A stretch of DNA of 64,000 nt from Diphasiastrum complanatum (GCA_029204225.1 CM055112.1:44976632-45040631), one strand, 5' to 3'. Positions 22,480 to 39,289 are shown, counted from the stretch's first letter. The notes: generated by a model from the letters alone, not told the origin. Numbers and translations are program-made.

Positions 22480-23417
22480 AGCCCACAAGAGCTTATGATT
22501 TGTTGTGGATGAAGTAGACGACATCAAACTTACTGAAATCATCGATAAAGGTGATGTAGTATCATGAGCCTCCTACAGAAACCACATCAAAGAGTCAGTA
22601 GATGTCTGAGTGTATCAACTCCAAGAGCTTTGTCGCTCTGAAGGAGTCCTTTGTAAAGGGGATATGGGACGTCTTGCCTTTGTGCATGCATCGCAGGATG
22701 TTTGACTGGTTGCATCTTTGATGCTAACACCTGTGAATACATCATGTTGGCTGGCTTTGTATAGCATAGTCTCCTATGCAATAGAACGTCCATGGGCTCA
22801 TGGATTTGATGAGCTTGCTCTATAGGTAGGCATACCTTCAGATGATATATGCTACCTTTATGTCTCCCTTGCGTGATGAGGGTACTGGTGCTGACATCAA
22901 CCACATTGCATGCTTCATCTGTGAATGTCACACGCATGCCTGCATCAGCTATCCTTGCAATAGATAGTAGATCCTTCTATAATGAGGGCACGTACAGGAT
23001 GTCGTCTAGCCTTCTGTCTCTGCCATTGGTGTTCAATCATTGCACTCCAGTTTCGCTCACTTCGTGTCGCGATCCATCTCCCAGAATGATGTATCTAGAG
23101 GAGTCTGTCTGTCGAAAGTCAGCTATCATTTGTCTTGTTGACACCAAATGTGACATAGTACCTGATTCAAGAACAACGTCTTGGTCTTTATGTGGACTGT
23201 AAGTGTTGACTTGCGGTTTCCTTTGGTTTGGTTTTGGATCATTGCCTTGAACATTGAAACCATTTGCAGGTTGTATGTGAGGCTCCTTCGGTAGCCTTTG
23301 GTCTTTGCTAGTTGACCGCAAGTGAGTACATGCAGTTTCCTTCGATTTTGGCTTCGTAGTGAACTGTATGCTTTGCTTCGTAGTGGCCTTTGTTGCCTTC
23401 GTTGAAACCATTAGCAA
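22480..23417 (-). pseudogene. Copia relic F: protease and integrase start
   Basis: Read leftwards from 23417: a basic gag C-terminus without a recognisable knuckle, a degraded protease (VVLESGTMSHLV, where WxxDSGAxxH is expected, so the catalytic Asp is now Glu), DDILYVPSL, a pre-integrase region (HLKVCLPIEQAHQ, LHRRLCY), and the start of the integrase core (YYITFIDDFSKF near 22540-22510). It then ends abruptly close to the unknown gene at 22400. No LTRs were identified. Confidence 0.72.
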
Positions 23418-23429
23418 GACTTAGTAGTG

Positions 23430-25680
23430 CCTGCGGTGGCTTTCATTAAACCGTTTGCATTGTGGTTGTGGTTGTTTATGGTTTCTGCCTGTGGGTAGTT
23501 CCCGTGTATTTCTATAGGATTATTTTAGTAATTTTGGAACAATCCCAAGTTCCATTCTATTTTTTTATGAGGTTCTATGCTCAGAATTAAGTTCAATCAC
23601 ACAGAAAAAGACCATTGCTAGAACTTAAGTTCAAGCACATGCTCCCTTGCTCAAACTTAAGTTCAAGCACACAAGCATGTACTAGAGAGGATAGAGTTAA
23701 TTTGTTCCAAAACTAAGAAATTCTTCCAATATTACTAATACAGTGCCTGGTAAGGCTTGTTGGCCCTTTACGTGTATTTCTACAGGTTTTGGTTCATAAG
23801 CTAGCGACGCTTTGTGGGTAGAAACTTCATGTTTCTTCATGAGGATATGTATTCGCTGAAGAAAAGCTCTTATTTTATGCTTCTAAACGGTATGTCTAGT
23901 GAGGTATCCAATGGAAGGATGCAACATAAATAGATTGAGAAATGATGTGCTGCAAGCCAATAGAGATCTACCATGTAGAATGACACTTTGCTTTCCATAA
24001 TATGAAGCGATGTGTTTGCTAGAGACCAATAGAAATGCGCCATTTGGACTGCGTTCATGCCTTTCAACAAACAAGAAGAATGACAGCAATGACACATCAA
24101 CAGTCTTGAAAACCACGTCCTTCAAAAGCACAACAATAGCCTTCAGCTTCAATAAGGAAGGAATGTTGAACAAAAAGAACAGGTTTGGACTAGGTGTTGG
24201 TCATGCAGAGGTGGGCTACTTGCTGTAGCACACTAAGCCGCGGGAGCGGTGAGGGTGGCTACAACACGTAGCCCACCGTTGGATGATGAATACTGGGAAC
24301 ATAGTAGTTGCAGATCTACGGTGGAGATTAAAGACGTTTTAGAACCTCTTCTATGGCTCAAAATCTGCCTCTTCCTAGCCAACCAGATGATGCCATGTGT
24401 TCGATATCACTCCTCACAAGTGCTATGTTTCTATATAGCATCTGGTTCAAACAATAGTTTTCACGACCTTCGAAGAATGCCCTTCAAAGAAGTGCATTAG
24501 TAGTTTTTCAGAACCTATGAATGAGTGATAGGGAGGCATGACTGCAATAGGTAAGCCTCTAAATTAGTGTCTTTCAACAACTCGATGAATGGCCTTCAAT
24601 GATAAAGCAAGTCATCGATAGCATACCTTCAAAGAAAGAGGATCTGTATCGAATTTGTAGACTCTTCTTCTTCTTAGGTGGAAATCTATAGTAGAGCAGC
24701 ATAGATAAAGCATTAGATGAATGAGTGCAGCCTTCATAAATGCGAATAAGTCGCTGCAAAATCTCGATAGTTGACCTTCAACTACCATTCGAACATTCGT
24801 CTACCTTTCAACTATTCAAAGAGTGCTTTTGAGGCGAAGGAACCGTGTTAGCAGGCCTTCGAATGGCAGGCTTCGAAGAAAGTGTCATTTATAATTCGAA
24901 GGGTGAGAGTCATTTTAGATATCTTTGCCTTGCAAAAACCCAATTCCAGCATGTAAAGAAGTGCGAAATCAGTGACTATTGTCTTTCAATGTAGAATAGT
25001 ATGACTTGAGAGAGAGTCCTTTGAAATAGATTTATTCGAAAGTTTGCCTTCGAATCGATGAGAAAGAATGGGGTTGACAAGCTCGAATTGTGCCTACGAA
25101 TAACTTTCATGAAGATCGATAGCAAAAATGAAGACAAATGTGTGAAGGTCTACGGTTGGGCAAGCCTTTAATTTGTCCTTTAGAGTAAAGGTTAGGCCGA
25201 TAGCTGCTTTAGGTAGCGTCGTATCCACAAATTTGGAATAAGCAGAGCCTTTACAGATAGGCCTTAGTAACATAAAAACATATTGGACGCATAACCTGTA
25301 TGTTGTCTCTTGGGAGTCCACTCATGTGTGAGTAGTCGCTGGCTTGTGTCTTCTGAGTAGTGATTTTTCCTCACATTTGTTTGGGGTTGCACAACATCGC
25401 TTGTGAAGATAATTGGTGTTGGCCACACACTGGTAGATAATATCTAATGGAGTATGGTGATAATGGCGGTGCACAAGGTAGTGTTGTTGTGTGATCTTTC
25501 TGACTCAACAATTGAATGTTTTGGAATAAAAGCTGAAAGTTACGCCTGAGTACTTTAAAGATTCTTTGACTGACTGACATGCAAGAAAACAAAAACATAA
25601 CGTAAAAGGGTGTAAAAGAAAAGTAAAAAGATGAGCAAACTAAAAGAACATGATCACAAAGCGACATAGGTTACGGACTT
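23430..25680. other. Unassigned region with repeated TTCGAA/CCTTCAA phrases
   Basis: No domain is recognisable. The stretch 24440-25060 repeats short phrases around TTCGAAG, CCTTCAA and ATTCGAA, as a decayed tandem array might. A perfect 10-bp inverted repeat (GGTGGGCTAC at 24210-24219, complement at 24268-24277) lies at the left of this stretch. It occupies the place where pol of gypsy element J would be expected, but no RT or integrase motif survives. Confidence 0.35.
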
Positions 25681-27004
25681 ACAAACACATATTCAGACTC
25701 ACATAAATCTCCCAAAAGTAGCATAACTATGTCAGCACAAGCGTGAAGGGCAATCCTTAACATGGTGTTCAATGCCACAATTTTCACAAGCTGGTGGAAA
25801 ACGAAGTTTGTCTGGGCAGCAAATACTAGGATGTTTACCTGCACAGATAAAGCATCTGTGTATCACGAGAAATTGTTGCGTCGTAAAACAGCTTGGTTTG
25901 GATCATAGATCGAGGCATTTGGTTCATACAGATAATATACCATCGCTTCATAGGAGTATCCTGGTGGAGTAGTGGCGTCCACAAAATAAGTTGCTGGATC
26001 TATGGAATTTGGATAAAAAAAATGCACAGTTGGTTGTGAAACAATTGATTAACGACAAACTACTGGCGTGGTTGAAACTGATTGGGTGTAGTTGGTCGTG
26101 GTTGATAAACTCCTAGTGGTGGCATGGGTTGTTGTGGAGTGAAGGGGCAGTAATGCTGATACATAGGTCTGGGTGCTAATGGGAGATGGGTTTTCAGTTG
26201 AGGACAATCATTAACAGTGTGATTCTGCGAACAGATAGGACACCAGACATGTTCTCTTGTTGGAAAAGATTTATCAACAATATGTTTTATAGCGTTTTGG
26301 AAATCAGTAGTTAGTTTGTCCATATGAGTTTGTTGAGTTTGCTGCCAAGTTTCCATTTGATGTAGAAGTTCTGAAGATTGGCCTGTATTCTCAATCTTCT
26401 GGTTGTGAAGACATTCGGGGAGTTTGGATTTCTTGTCACAATAATCAAAGTCCTCATCGGACCCTTCATCTTCTTCGTGAATGGCATCAGTCATTACATT
26501 CTTAAGTTGATCATAAAGATCAACTGGTTTCAGTCCTTGGCGGATACTTTTAGGGAGTCCAACCATGAACAATTTGATGGCCATTCGTTCGGTGATATTC
26601 TCATCAACACATTCTACCTTGAGATGTTTAAAATGCTCAATGTAGCTTCTTACAGACTCTTTGTGACACATTTTGATATGTGTGATTTGGATGAATGGGC
26701 TTTGAGTCAGTTTAGAAGGTTTGAAACGCTTGATAAGAGCGTCTTTGAGGGTATTCCAACAAATAAGATCAGGAACTTCTAGGTTGGAATACCACTCTTT
26801 GGCTATTCCATAGAGCACCATAGGAAATAGTTTGAGCTTTTCAGTTTCAGAGGTGTGTCCATAGAAGTGACATGCATTATCAAAGTTTTGAAGAAATCTA
26901 ACTGGGTCAGATTCTCCATCGTACTTTGGTGCAACAAAGCGTGGGATTCTATGTCCTAGGCGTGGATGTGTAGGATTAGAAGATTCAGCACAATCTCTTG
27001 ACAT
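25670..27004 (-). pseudogene. Ty3/gypsy gag of element J
   Basis: A long frame from ATG at 27004 (MSRDCAESS) to a TAG at 26060, 314 codons, with the retrotransposon gag domain (FVAPKYDGESDPVRFLQNF, AKEWYSNLEVPDLICW, IKRFKPSK, ERMAIKLFMVGLP). A zinc knuckle follows, CPICSQNHTVNDC (CX2CX3HX4C, one residue shorter than the canonical form), then a Pro/Gln-rich tail. The right-arm copy has TAC at the place of the TAG, and the frame beyond (YFVVNQLFHNQL...) is shared, so the TAG may be secondary and gag may have run to about 25670. Gag forms the particle and packages RNA. No pol is visible next to it. Confidence 0.88.
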
Positions 27005-27179
27005 GATATAGAATGAGGAACAGAATAACAATACAAATGATGAGTACAGTATTGTACTTTGTCACAAAAGGTCAAAAAAGTGGTTTACTTGCAAGATAAT
27101 GAATTTGGACAAGAATCTATACTTTCCTAGAGTAACACAATTCGCAGACAAGCGTATAACTTGCAAAGGCTGTTGAATC

Positions 27180-27970
27180 AGAATACAATACTCGCGAATT
27201 CTGACAGAGAATTTTCACTGACAAAATATGAATTTTTTTAATTTTTTTTAAATTTTTTTGTAAAGGACAGAATTCGTAGAGGATGTAGTCTGCACGATTT
27301 CGTGCTATGGTCGGCGAATTCCGATATTGCGATGTTTTTTTTAATTTTTTTTTTTTAAGAATTCGCTAGAAATCATGCACATTGTAGACGATTTCGTGGT
27401 ATGGTCGACGAATTCTGATAAGGAGTATTTACAAACAAATTCTGAATTTTTTAATTTTTTTTGGCTTTTTTGTAAAGGACAGAATCGTAGAGGATGTATA
27501 GAAATCGTTTAGACTGTGGACGATTTCGTGGTATGGTCGAAAAATTCTGATACTGAGATTTTTTATTTATTTATTTATTTATTTATTTATTTGTTCGCTA
27601 GAAATCGTGCACACTGTGGACGATTTCGTGGTATGGTCGGCGAATTCTGATAAGGAGTTTTCACATAAAGAATATGAATTTTTTAATTTTTTTGGCTTTT
27701 TTGTAAAGGACAGAATTCGTAGAGGATGTATAGAAATCGTTCAGATTGTGGACGATTTCGAGGTATGGTCGGCAAATTCTGATACTGAGTTTTTTTTTTT
27801 TTTTTTAGAATCTGCCAAAAATCGTTCACATTGTAGACGATTTCGTGCTATGGTCGGCGAATTCTTTTCACGGACAAAATATTGATTTGTTTGAAATTTT
27901 TTGTAAAGGACAGAATTCGTGCAAATTGTGGACGATTTCGTGGTATGGTCTGCGAATTCTGATACAGAAG
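27180..27970. repeat. Degenerate tandem repeat in the 5' leader of element J
   Basis: About seven copies, spaced roughly 90-130 bp, of a unit containing ACGATTTCGTGGTATGGTC followed by GCGAATTCTGATA, then a T/A-rich stretch and AGGACAGAATTCG. It lies between primer site and gag start. The right arm lacks it. Confidence 0.85.
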
Positions 27971-28484
27971 TTTTGTTAACAAATACGAATAATAGTGGAA
28001 AAAGTGATTTTTTGGCAAAAAACAAGCTAAATCCCTGAGATAAAATTTGCGGAGCTGTTGGAGGACTGATCTTGCATAGATCTAGCCTGAATGAAGCCGG
28101 CGAATTTCGCCACAAAGATATGAGTGAAAAACAAAGGATTTTAAAACAGTGGATTTTCGAGAAATGTGAACAGGGAGGGTCAGAATTTGTGGAGGTGATA
28201 GAATGGAAGATCAATGTTTGTTATGGCTGCAGACAGACTAGCGAATTTTGATATACTTGTTTGGTCAAAAAAAAATGTCACTTGGGTCACGTCTTTCAAA
28301 GAAAATGCCCAAGTTGACACTTTTGTTGCTTCCCCTGGCTTGATAGGTTGCTCAGCAGCTCGTGTAGGACCTGGAGAGAAGTCTTGTGCTGTAGTGTGAA
28401 GAAAAATAGCAGGCAAGCATACACACAAGCACGTTAGTGAAAAAAGAAAACAAGTAAGCTATGTAGAAAAAAAAACTTAGAAAG

Positions 28485-28498
28485 CGGCAATGGCGCCA
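28485..28498 (-). other. Primer binding site of element J (tRNA-Asp type)
   Basis: The minus strand reads TGGCGCCATTGCCG one base after the LTR end. This differs by one base from the complement of the plant tRNA-Asp 3' end used by Athila/Tat gypsy elements. Confidence 0.78.
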
Positions 28499-28499
28499 A

Positions 28500-29752
28500 T
28501 GTTGGAAGTATTTCTACGGTGGCTAGGTCTAATGAGGAGTTCGTGCGTAGTATAGTGGTAGACCGGTTGTCCACCTTCTAAGTCTTACAAGCTTTCAACT
28601 GTGAATAAAACATAAACAAGGAGGGAGCACCAAGGCTTTCCCAACTGGTGCTCGGAACGGAAATAAAACTAAGATATGGCTAAGGCGGTACCCAACTAGC
28701 CAATGTCCAATAAACAAAATAAACTTGCTAAGGCTTACCCAACTAGCAAGAGGACTAAATCCTACTTAACACCCAAAAGGGATTAGAAAATATGACTTGT
28801 GGCTATGGTCGGATGGCCCTTGATCATGCGATTCAGCAACTTTCTTCTTTCCTCGTACATCATTGTTGGTTGTTGTTTCTTTGCTCATTGTCTTCTGTTG
28901 AGATTATTTGACATTCGTCACATGATTCCGATTTGAATCACTTATTGGTTAGATTAATTGATATGAAGCATTTGTGCCTTCTCTAGCCACTTCTTGTTTA
29001 AGTGTCCTTGATATTTCATAACTTGAAAAAGAAAAAAAAGCACAATATTATTGTCAATAGAAGGTGATATCACTACTGCACATAATATATCTTACTCTTG
29101 ATAAGATATACATAATGTTTGATTGGTTAACTACTAAGTTCTACTAATTTTGATAATAAAAAAAATTGAAACTCTGATGCCCCCAAGCCAAGAGCGTCGA
29201 CGCTCCTAGTCTAGGGGCATTGGAGCTTCAAGAAAATTTGCTTTCTTTTTTTTCTTTTTGTGAATGAAAAACAATTTGTTCAAACAAAAGTGTTTGCATC
29301 CTACAATGTCTAAATAGCATCTATATTTGTGAATGAAAAATGTGCAAAAATGTCCAAACAAAAGTGTTTCCAAATGGCCTGCTCAATGTTCAAACGTTCA
29401 CAAAAAACGAAAATTGAAGCAAACTTGTTTGAAGCTCCAACGCCCCCAGACCAGGAGCACCGGCGCTCTTGGTCTTGGGGTGTCGAAGCATCAAAAAGAT
29501 TTGCTTTGTTTTTCATTTTGTGAATGACAAACAATGAAATCATTTAAACAAAAGTGTTTGCGTCCTACAATGTCTAAATAGCATCTATATTTGTGAATGA
29601 AAAACATTCAAAAACGTTCAAACAAAAGTGTTTCCAAATGGCGTGCTCAGTGTTCATTCACAAAAACGAAACCGGAAGCAAATTTTTTTGAAGCTCCAAC
29701 GCCCCCATACCAGGAGCGTCGGTGCTCCTGGTTTGGGGGCGTTGGAGCTATA
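28500..29752 (-). repeat. LTR of gypsy element J with three hairpins
   Basis: It ends CTTCCAACA next to the primer site and abuts the LTR of copia L at 29752. It holds three spaced hairpins at 29177-29220, 29433-29488 and 29693-29748 in a tandem unit of about 258 bp. The third has 25-base arms matching at 24 of 25 positions around a GTCGGT loop. The outer LTR boundary is uncertain, as no TG start is obvious. Confidence 0.65.
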
Positions 29753-30887
29753 GTAGAATGATGATGCTAAGAATAGCTTATGACAATGAGCCCAAGAACC
29801 TAGTAATCTTGATTTCAACGACTACTTGAGCCTAACACAACTAGGAATAAAACATGCAATATGAAATCTTGACATGCAATCGTCATGTCTTGACATGCAA
29901 TTGTCATGCAAGTAGAAATTTTAAAATAAACAGCAAGTAATGGATCCCAAATTTTGATCCTAGTTCAAGTCTATGTGAACTCTACTCTATACTAAATCAA
30001 TGAATCAAAATGGAAATGAAAAATTGTTGGCCACTCCAATCAACAAGACCAAATTTGGAAAACTAGATCTTAATCATCCTCTAATTGGCCTCTAATCACT
30101 ATTAGTGATGGCACTCTTCTAATAGAAAACAAATGCTTTTGATTTCATCAATTTCTGAAAAGTATTCAAGGAGAAAAAAAAATAGTATCTACAAATCTGA
30201 GGCAATGCTCAATCAGCATTGATCAGTGGGCTGTTCTGGCTCTATATCAAATTTGTATGTATGCATATGTGTTTTTGATGTGCATATGCATGTGTGTGCA
30301 TGTATGTCTTAAATATGCAACCAATGATAGTAGAAGTAGTATGGTTGGTAGCGCTCTCCTCCTACAACCAATTTGCACTTGATTCCACCATAATTGGATA
30401 TGTAATGATGGACATCCACCAGAATCAGATATGTCCCTGCAGTGAGTTCCTACACAAGAAAAATGAAGAATGGAGAAGGAAAACACAAAGCATAATGAAG
30501 ATGGAAGAAAGTTTCAAATCTCTCTCTCTCACCATATTGTGGAGGGTGATTGCCTCTAATAAATAGACTTTTTGAATGTACAATGGTTTGGCATGCAAAT
30601 GCCAAGTGTCTAATTCCTATGCATGCATTTGCATGCCACTTGCATGTCACATGCATGCCACATATAATGCTAATAGGTGGGAATCTAACTAGTACTCTCG
30701 CATGCACATGTGCATGGGGGTCTATCAAACTCAAGTGGAGACATAGGCATCATCATGCAAGAAGGCCTTCACCACGAGTTTGGGACTTAAAAAAAATTTG
30801 CCTAATTATTTGGGCCTTAAAAACTTGGACACAATTGTTGTTCATGTGACATGTACTATTCATTTGACTAGATTTATAAGTTCAACA
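29753..30887 (-). repeat. LTR of copia L (left arm copy)
   Basis: The minus strand starts TGTTGAACTTATAAATC at 30887, after a short purine tract, and ends near CATTCTAC at 29753. The same sequence occurs at 42943-44014 and 50879-51854 on the plus strand. It is rich in GCATGCATG-type words around 30590-30715. Confidence 0.75.
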
Positions 30888-31730
30888 ACTCCCTTGAAGA
30901 TGTCGGCTATCATGTCTTCACTTGGCGCACATGCTCCACTTCGATGTAAACATTTGGATCACCAATAATAGGTGTAAAACCAAGAAACTTTAGACCTTCA
31001 TCTTTCTTTTGGAACCAAGCCCTTGTTGATTGCTTTAGGCCATATATGCTCCCCCTCAAAGAGCAAACATGATTAGGAAATTCATGGAAAATAAATCCCT
31101 CGGGCTGCTCCACGTAAAGCTCTTCTTGTAACTCCCCAGAAAGGTAGGTTGTTTTTTCATCCACTAAGTGGACAATCAAATTATGTTGAGCTACAAATGC
31201 AAAAATATATCTCACACTAGAATGTTTGATAACCGGAGAAAAGGTTTCAGAGAAGCCTATACCATATTTAGGTGTAAAACCTTTTGCCACCAATCGAGCT
31301 TTGTATTGATTGATCTTGCCATCTGGTCCAAACCTATATCGAAAATATCCATTTGCATTTAATTGCCTTCCTTCCCTTTGAGATCCTATACCTTTCTTCG
31401 ATGCATGGAATCTATCTCATCTTCCATGGCTTGCAACCATTTGTCCTTTTCCTTTCCTTCTATAGCTTCCATATAGGATTCGAGTTCTCCTGCAAAACAA
31501 CATACTTCCACGAGATAGTCATGTTGATTCTCCCACATGGGCTCCTTATCAAGCCTTGAGGATCTTCTAAGTAGCTCTTCAGGTATATCTCCATCCTGAA
31601 TTGTCCTTGGTCTTGATGAGCTTCCCGGATCTTGCATGTCATAAAACTGCATATGGCTCTGCACTTGGCTCTAGCACTTCAGAAATAATTGGCTCATAAA
31701 CATCGAATCCTACTCAATCTATGTCATCTA
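30888..31730 (-). pseudogene. Copia L pol fragment with RT-RNase H deletion (left arm)
   Basis: Minus strand: the region before RT (SYMEAIEGKEKDKWLQAMED), the RT N-terminal half (MVAKGFTPKYGIGFSETFSP, LVDEKTTYLSGELQEELY, SIYGLKQSTRAWFQ), then PNVYIEVEHV runs straight into the last residues of RNase H (DMIA-type motif, then VVELINLV) at the LTR. The YVDD catalytic motif and almost all of RNase H are deleted. The right-arm copy has the same join. It is bounded on the right by the start of C-family element 31731. Confidence 0.85.
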
Positions 31731-32928
31731 TGTTGGATTATTCTCCTTCTTACCAATCGACTAATCGATTTTTATCCTCATCCATTGTTTATCCAGTTCT
31801 GCGGATTTTCCCATGTGTTTACGGAGTCTATAGAATTACAAGTGTTTCTACACAGTCTGCAGAATTACATGGAGTTTACGACAATGTCTCCTTTTTCGCC
31901 TGTCAGGAATCCCGTTGAAAAATGCGTGTCTCCTTTTTTGCATTTTTCGCTTGACAGAAATCTCATAAAAAATCACAGTGTCGCATTTTTCGCTTTTTCC
32001 AAAGAGCCTAAAATGTTAAGAAAATGACTTTGGAAAAGTGTGGTGCAACCCTAAATGAGATTTAAGGGCACCTCCTTCTTTTTCGCATTTTTCGCAAAAA
32101 AAACTCCACAGTGTCGCCTGTGGCTGTTTTAGTTCATTTCTGCAGAGCAAAAGTTTTGGTTCATTTATGCAGACAAAATGATTACGGCCAATTTCACCGC
32201 TTATCAGCAATCAATGACGGGCCGGATGGATGCCAGCAAATCACCAGCCAACTGGTGATCGCATTTGATGACCTAATTTCTTAGTATAATTAGTTGTTCA
32301 TATTCATACAGTTTAATCATCATAAGTTGAAGAAGCATTTTGAATAGTTAGCTCTCTCTCTCTCTCTCTCTCTCAAGCCTGTGAGCTTGAACACTCCTGA
32401 GCATTCTAGCTCACTTCTTAGAGTTGTTTTAGAGATTGCTATTGCGCTACTACTTATCAGCATTGCGCTTAATTCAGACTTTCATTTTAGCTGCTCAGAG
32501 ATAGCATAGAGTACGCGGCTTTGATCAGTAACTTATTGTACTCATTTACTTCTATTGTGTTTTCATACTGAATCAATATTATCCTTCATTGCATTCAGTT
32601 TTCATTTCAGAATGTATGCATTTCTGTATTTCTTCGCGACTAATACGTGAACAATTCGCAACTAATAATTTGTCTGATAATTTTCGATGCTTAATTGTTT
32701 GGCTACGTAATCATTGTAGTACTGGTGATTTCAAAGTTAGTTACTATAAGCTCAAACGTGATTTCTATCACTATTGTTTTGTTTGAAATTGATAGACGTA
32801 GTCATGCATTGGAAAGTTGAAGATAGTTTCCTCCCTCGTGCACGAAAAGTTTTCTTTCTAGACACACGAATTATTTTCATTTGTATCTTTTCGAACTAGA
32901 CCTATCTTCTAAACACCACTTTTCGACA
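31731..32928 (+). repeat. 5' LTR of element C
   Basis: 1,198 bp, TGTTGGATTATT... to ...TTTTCGACA, with a CT run at about 32348-32373 and a TATA region (AGTATAATTAG) near 32281 that is more intact in the 3' copy (TATAAATA at 35029-35036). Confidence 0.9.
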
Positions 32929-33135
32929 TGGTATCAGAGCCAGGTTCACTACTTCTTTATCTGATTCCAACATGATATCAGAGCGAAAGCTCTAATACTT
33001 GATATCTTTTGCGATATCAAATTGATATCATACTTTTCAATTCATTTCAACCTTTCAGTATTAGAGAATTGATTTCTTGTTGTTGGCATTACTACATCTT
33101 AGCGTCATCGATACAATTGACAGACTAAGTTCCAG

Positions 33136-34475
33136 ATGGATTCTCAAAGTAAAGTTGGTCTTATAGCAGACAAGCTGAATGGATCTAATTATCATTTGTG
33201 GAAATTTAAGATGAAGATCTTGCTAATCGCCAGCGACTTATGGGATGTTGTTATAGGTATAGAAGTAAAACCTGAAGACGATGACTCAAAATAGAAATCG
33301 AAGGACGGTAAAGCTTTTGTGCTTATTATCCTCAATATATCAGATACACAGATTGGACACATAGCTGAAGCTAAAACGTCAAAGGCATTTGGGACATTTT
33401 TGACCACTATATGACATGAGGGACGTAACTACTAAGTTACATCTACGAAGGAAATTCCTCACATTCAAAATGTCTATTGGTGATTCACTTCAGAGTCACA
33501 TTAACCAGTTTAAGAATATCTTGCAACAATGGAGTTATCGAAGAAGACATTTACATGGTGCAACCTGAAGGTTATATTATCGAGGGTAAGCACAATCATG
33601 TGTGTAAACTCCATAAGGCACTTTATGGCTTGAAGCAATCTGCTCTACAACATGTTAGTCAGATATAATCTGATGAATTGCAAATTAGCTCTCTCACCAA
33701 TGGAACCAGGACTCAAATTGTCAAAGGACCAGTGTCCCCAAACAATTCATGAGAAGTAGCAGATGCGTGAGTATCCTTACCATTTTATTATAGAATCTCT
33801 TATGAACGCCTTGATCTGTACCAGGCCAGACATAGCTTTTGCAGTCAGATCTCTCAGTGAGTATATGACTAATCCTGGTATAACACATTGGAAGGCTCTT
33901 ATCAGAGTCATGAGATATCTTCAAGCTACTATGGACTTTTGCATTTGTTATGGAGCAGTCGGCAACGACAAACTCAATTTACTCAGTGGTTACACAGATA
34001 CAAGCTGGGTAGGAGATGTAGACACTCGTAAATCTACTTTCGGATTTACATTCTTCCTCAACAATGGTCCAGTTTCCTGGAACAATCGCAAGCAACCTTC
34101 AATAGCTCTATCTTCCACTGAATCAGAGTATATCGCAGCCTCTCAAGCTACAAAGGAAGCAATTTGATTGAGGAACTTACTCTCAGATATCGATCTAAAT
34201 CAATATGCTCCGACGATATTATTTTGTGATAATCAAAGTGCCATCGCTTTATCAGCCAACCCTAAATTTCATTCTAGAAATAATCACATTGAACTGAAGT
34301 ATCATTTCATCATAAGCAAAGTTCTCAATGAAGAGGTCAGATTGCAGTACTATAGAACGCAAGATATGACAACAGATGTTTTTACTAAAGCATTAAGTTT
34401 GGAGTCACACAGAAGATTTCTATGTAGAACTAAGTTTGAAGGTCGAGGCATTCAAGGATTCAGATTAAGGGGGAG
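33136..34475 (+). pseudogene. Copia C gag-pol relic
   Basis: ATG at 33136 starts a copia gag (MDSQSKVGLIADKLNGSNYH, LWKFKMKILL) with a TAG near 33292. Near 33525 the frame jumps from gag ([14 protein letters not shown]) to mid-RT ([22 protein letters not shown]), so zinc knuckle, protease, integrase and the RT start are absent. A second deletion removes the YVDD region. The RT/RNase H linker and RNase H are well kept (CTRPDIAFAVRSL, DTRKSTFGFTF, LSSTESEYIAA, LFCDNQSAIALS, QDMTTDVFTKAL), with one TGA near 34167. It continues to the purine tract. Confidence 0.9.
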
Positions 34476-38657
<4,182 letters not shown>

Positions 38658-39116
38658 GCTCTGATACCAATAAAACGTCCCCTAGGACTCCCATTCGAGA
38701 TAGAGCTTCCTAGAACACCAAGGGAGGATTGCAGTAGACAAAACCATCCCATCCAAACCTAGACCCAATACCGGTCTAGCCCCCAAGCAATCCAGGAGAT
38801 AGGCAGCTTACAGAAAGAGCGCTTCACAGTCTGGACAACGTAACGGCCACAGACCCTGCACCGAATCCAGATGGAAGCTCTAACTGATCATGCCAATCCC
38901 CCATGCATGTCCACTACATGTAGGTACCCCCCCTAACCCAAACTAGTCAAGACCCATGCATAAGCATCCTATCCCATACTAGGATGCAACACACATGCCT
39001 ATACCGCATGCGAGTGTGACCTCATGGTCCTACTCGACTGTTATCCGGATTAGGCCTAGTGGCCCCTACGTCCAAGACAGCCCCTAATGGTCCAAATCCT
39101 CATTAGGACCATAACA
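38658..39116 (-). repeat. LTR (N family) with primer site, minus strand
   Basis: The minus strand starts TGTTATGGTCCTAATG at 39116 and ends at about 38671, then TGGTATCAGAGC (38669-38658) is an initiator-Met tRNA primer site. The same LTR family lies at 54354 on the plus strand behind a purine tract. This copy is therefore a 5' LTR. Its internal region towards 37 kb contains no recognised gag or pol. Confidence 0.82.
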
Positions 39117-39289
39117 GTGAACACATATCCCATGAGAGAAAATTTGAAGAATATGCAGACCATATTATCCTTGTATGGCCTATTAAAAATAGGCAAAATG
39201 TGGGAGTGAGTAGATAATTGTAAGCAAGAAACAAGTCAGATTTCAATAAAAGAGATAAAATTAGACAAACCTTCACCAAAATGGGCAAA

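Larger units (their letters stand above)
25990..32058. repeat. Left arm of a large inverted duplication
   Basis: Read on the minus strand, this arm matches 49699-53882 read on the plus strand, from part of a C-family LTR through copia L, its LTR, the hairpin-bearing gypsy LTR, the primer site and the gag. The arm is longer because the right arm lacks about 1.65 kb (equivalent of 26474-28126). Internal insertion junctions are shared, which argues for duplication after the elements had nested. Confidence 0.82.

Noticed and set aside
22849-23202. 117-codon plus-strand frame
   Set aside because: It is antisense to the copia F protease and integrase region on the minus strand, which has clear motifs.
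27180-27970. CRISPR-like array
   Set aside because: The units are degenerate, spacing is irregular, the spacers are T-rich and related to each other, and the genome is eukaryotic. It is a tandem repeat in a retroelement leader.
30247-30849. Frames in the GCATGCATG-rich part of copia L LTR
   Set aside because: They recur on both strands in all three LTR copies and lie wholly inside the LTR, so they are not genes.
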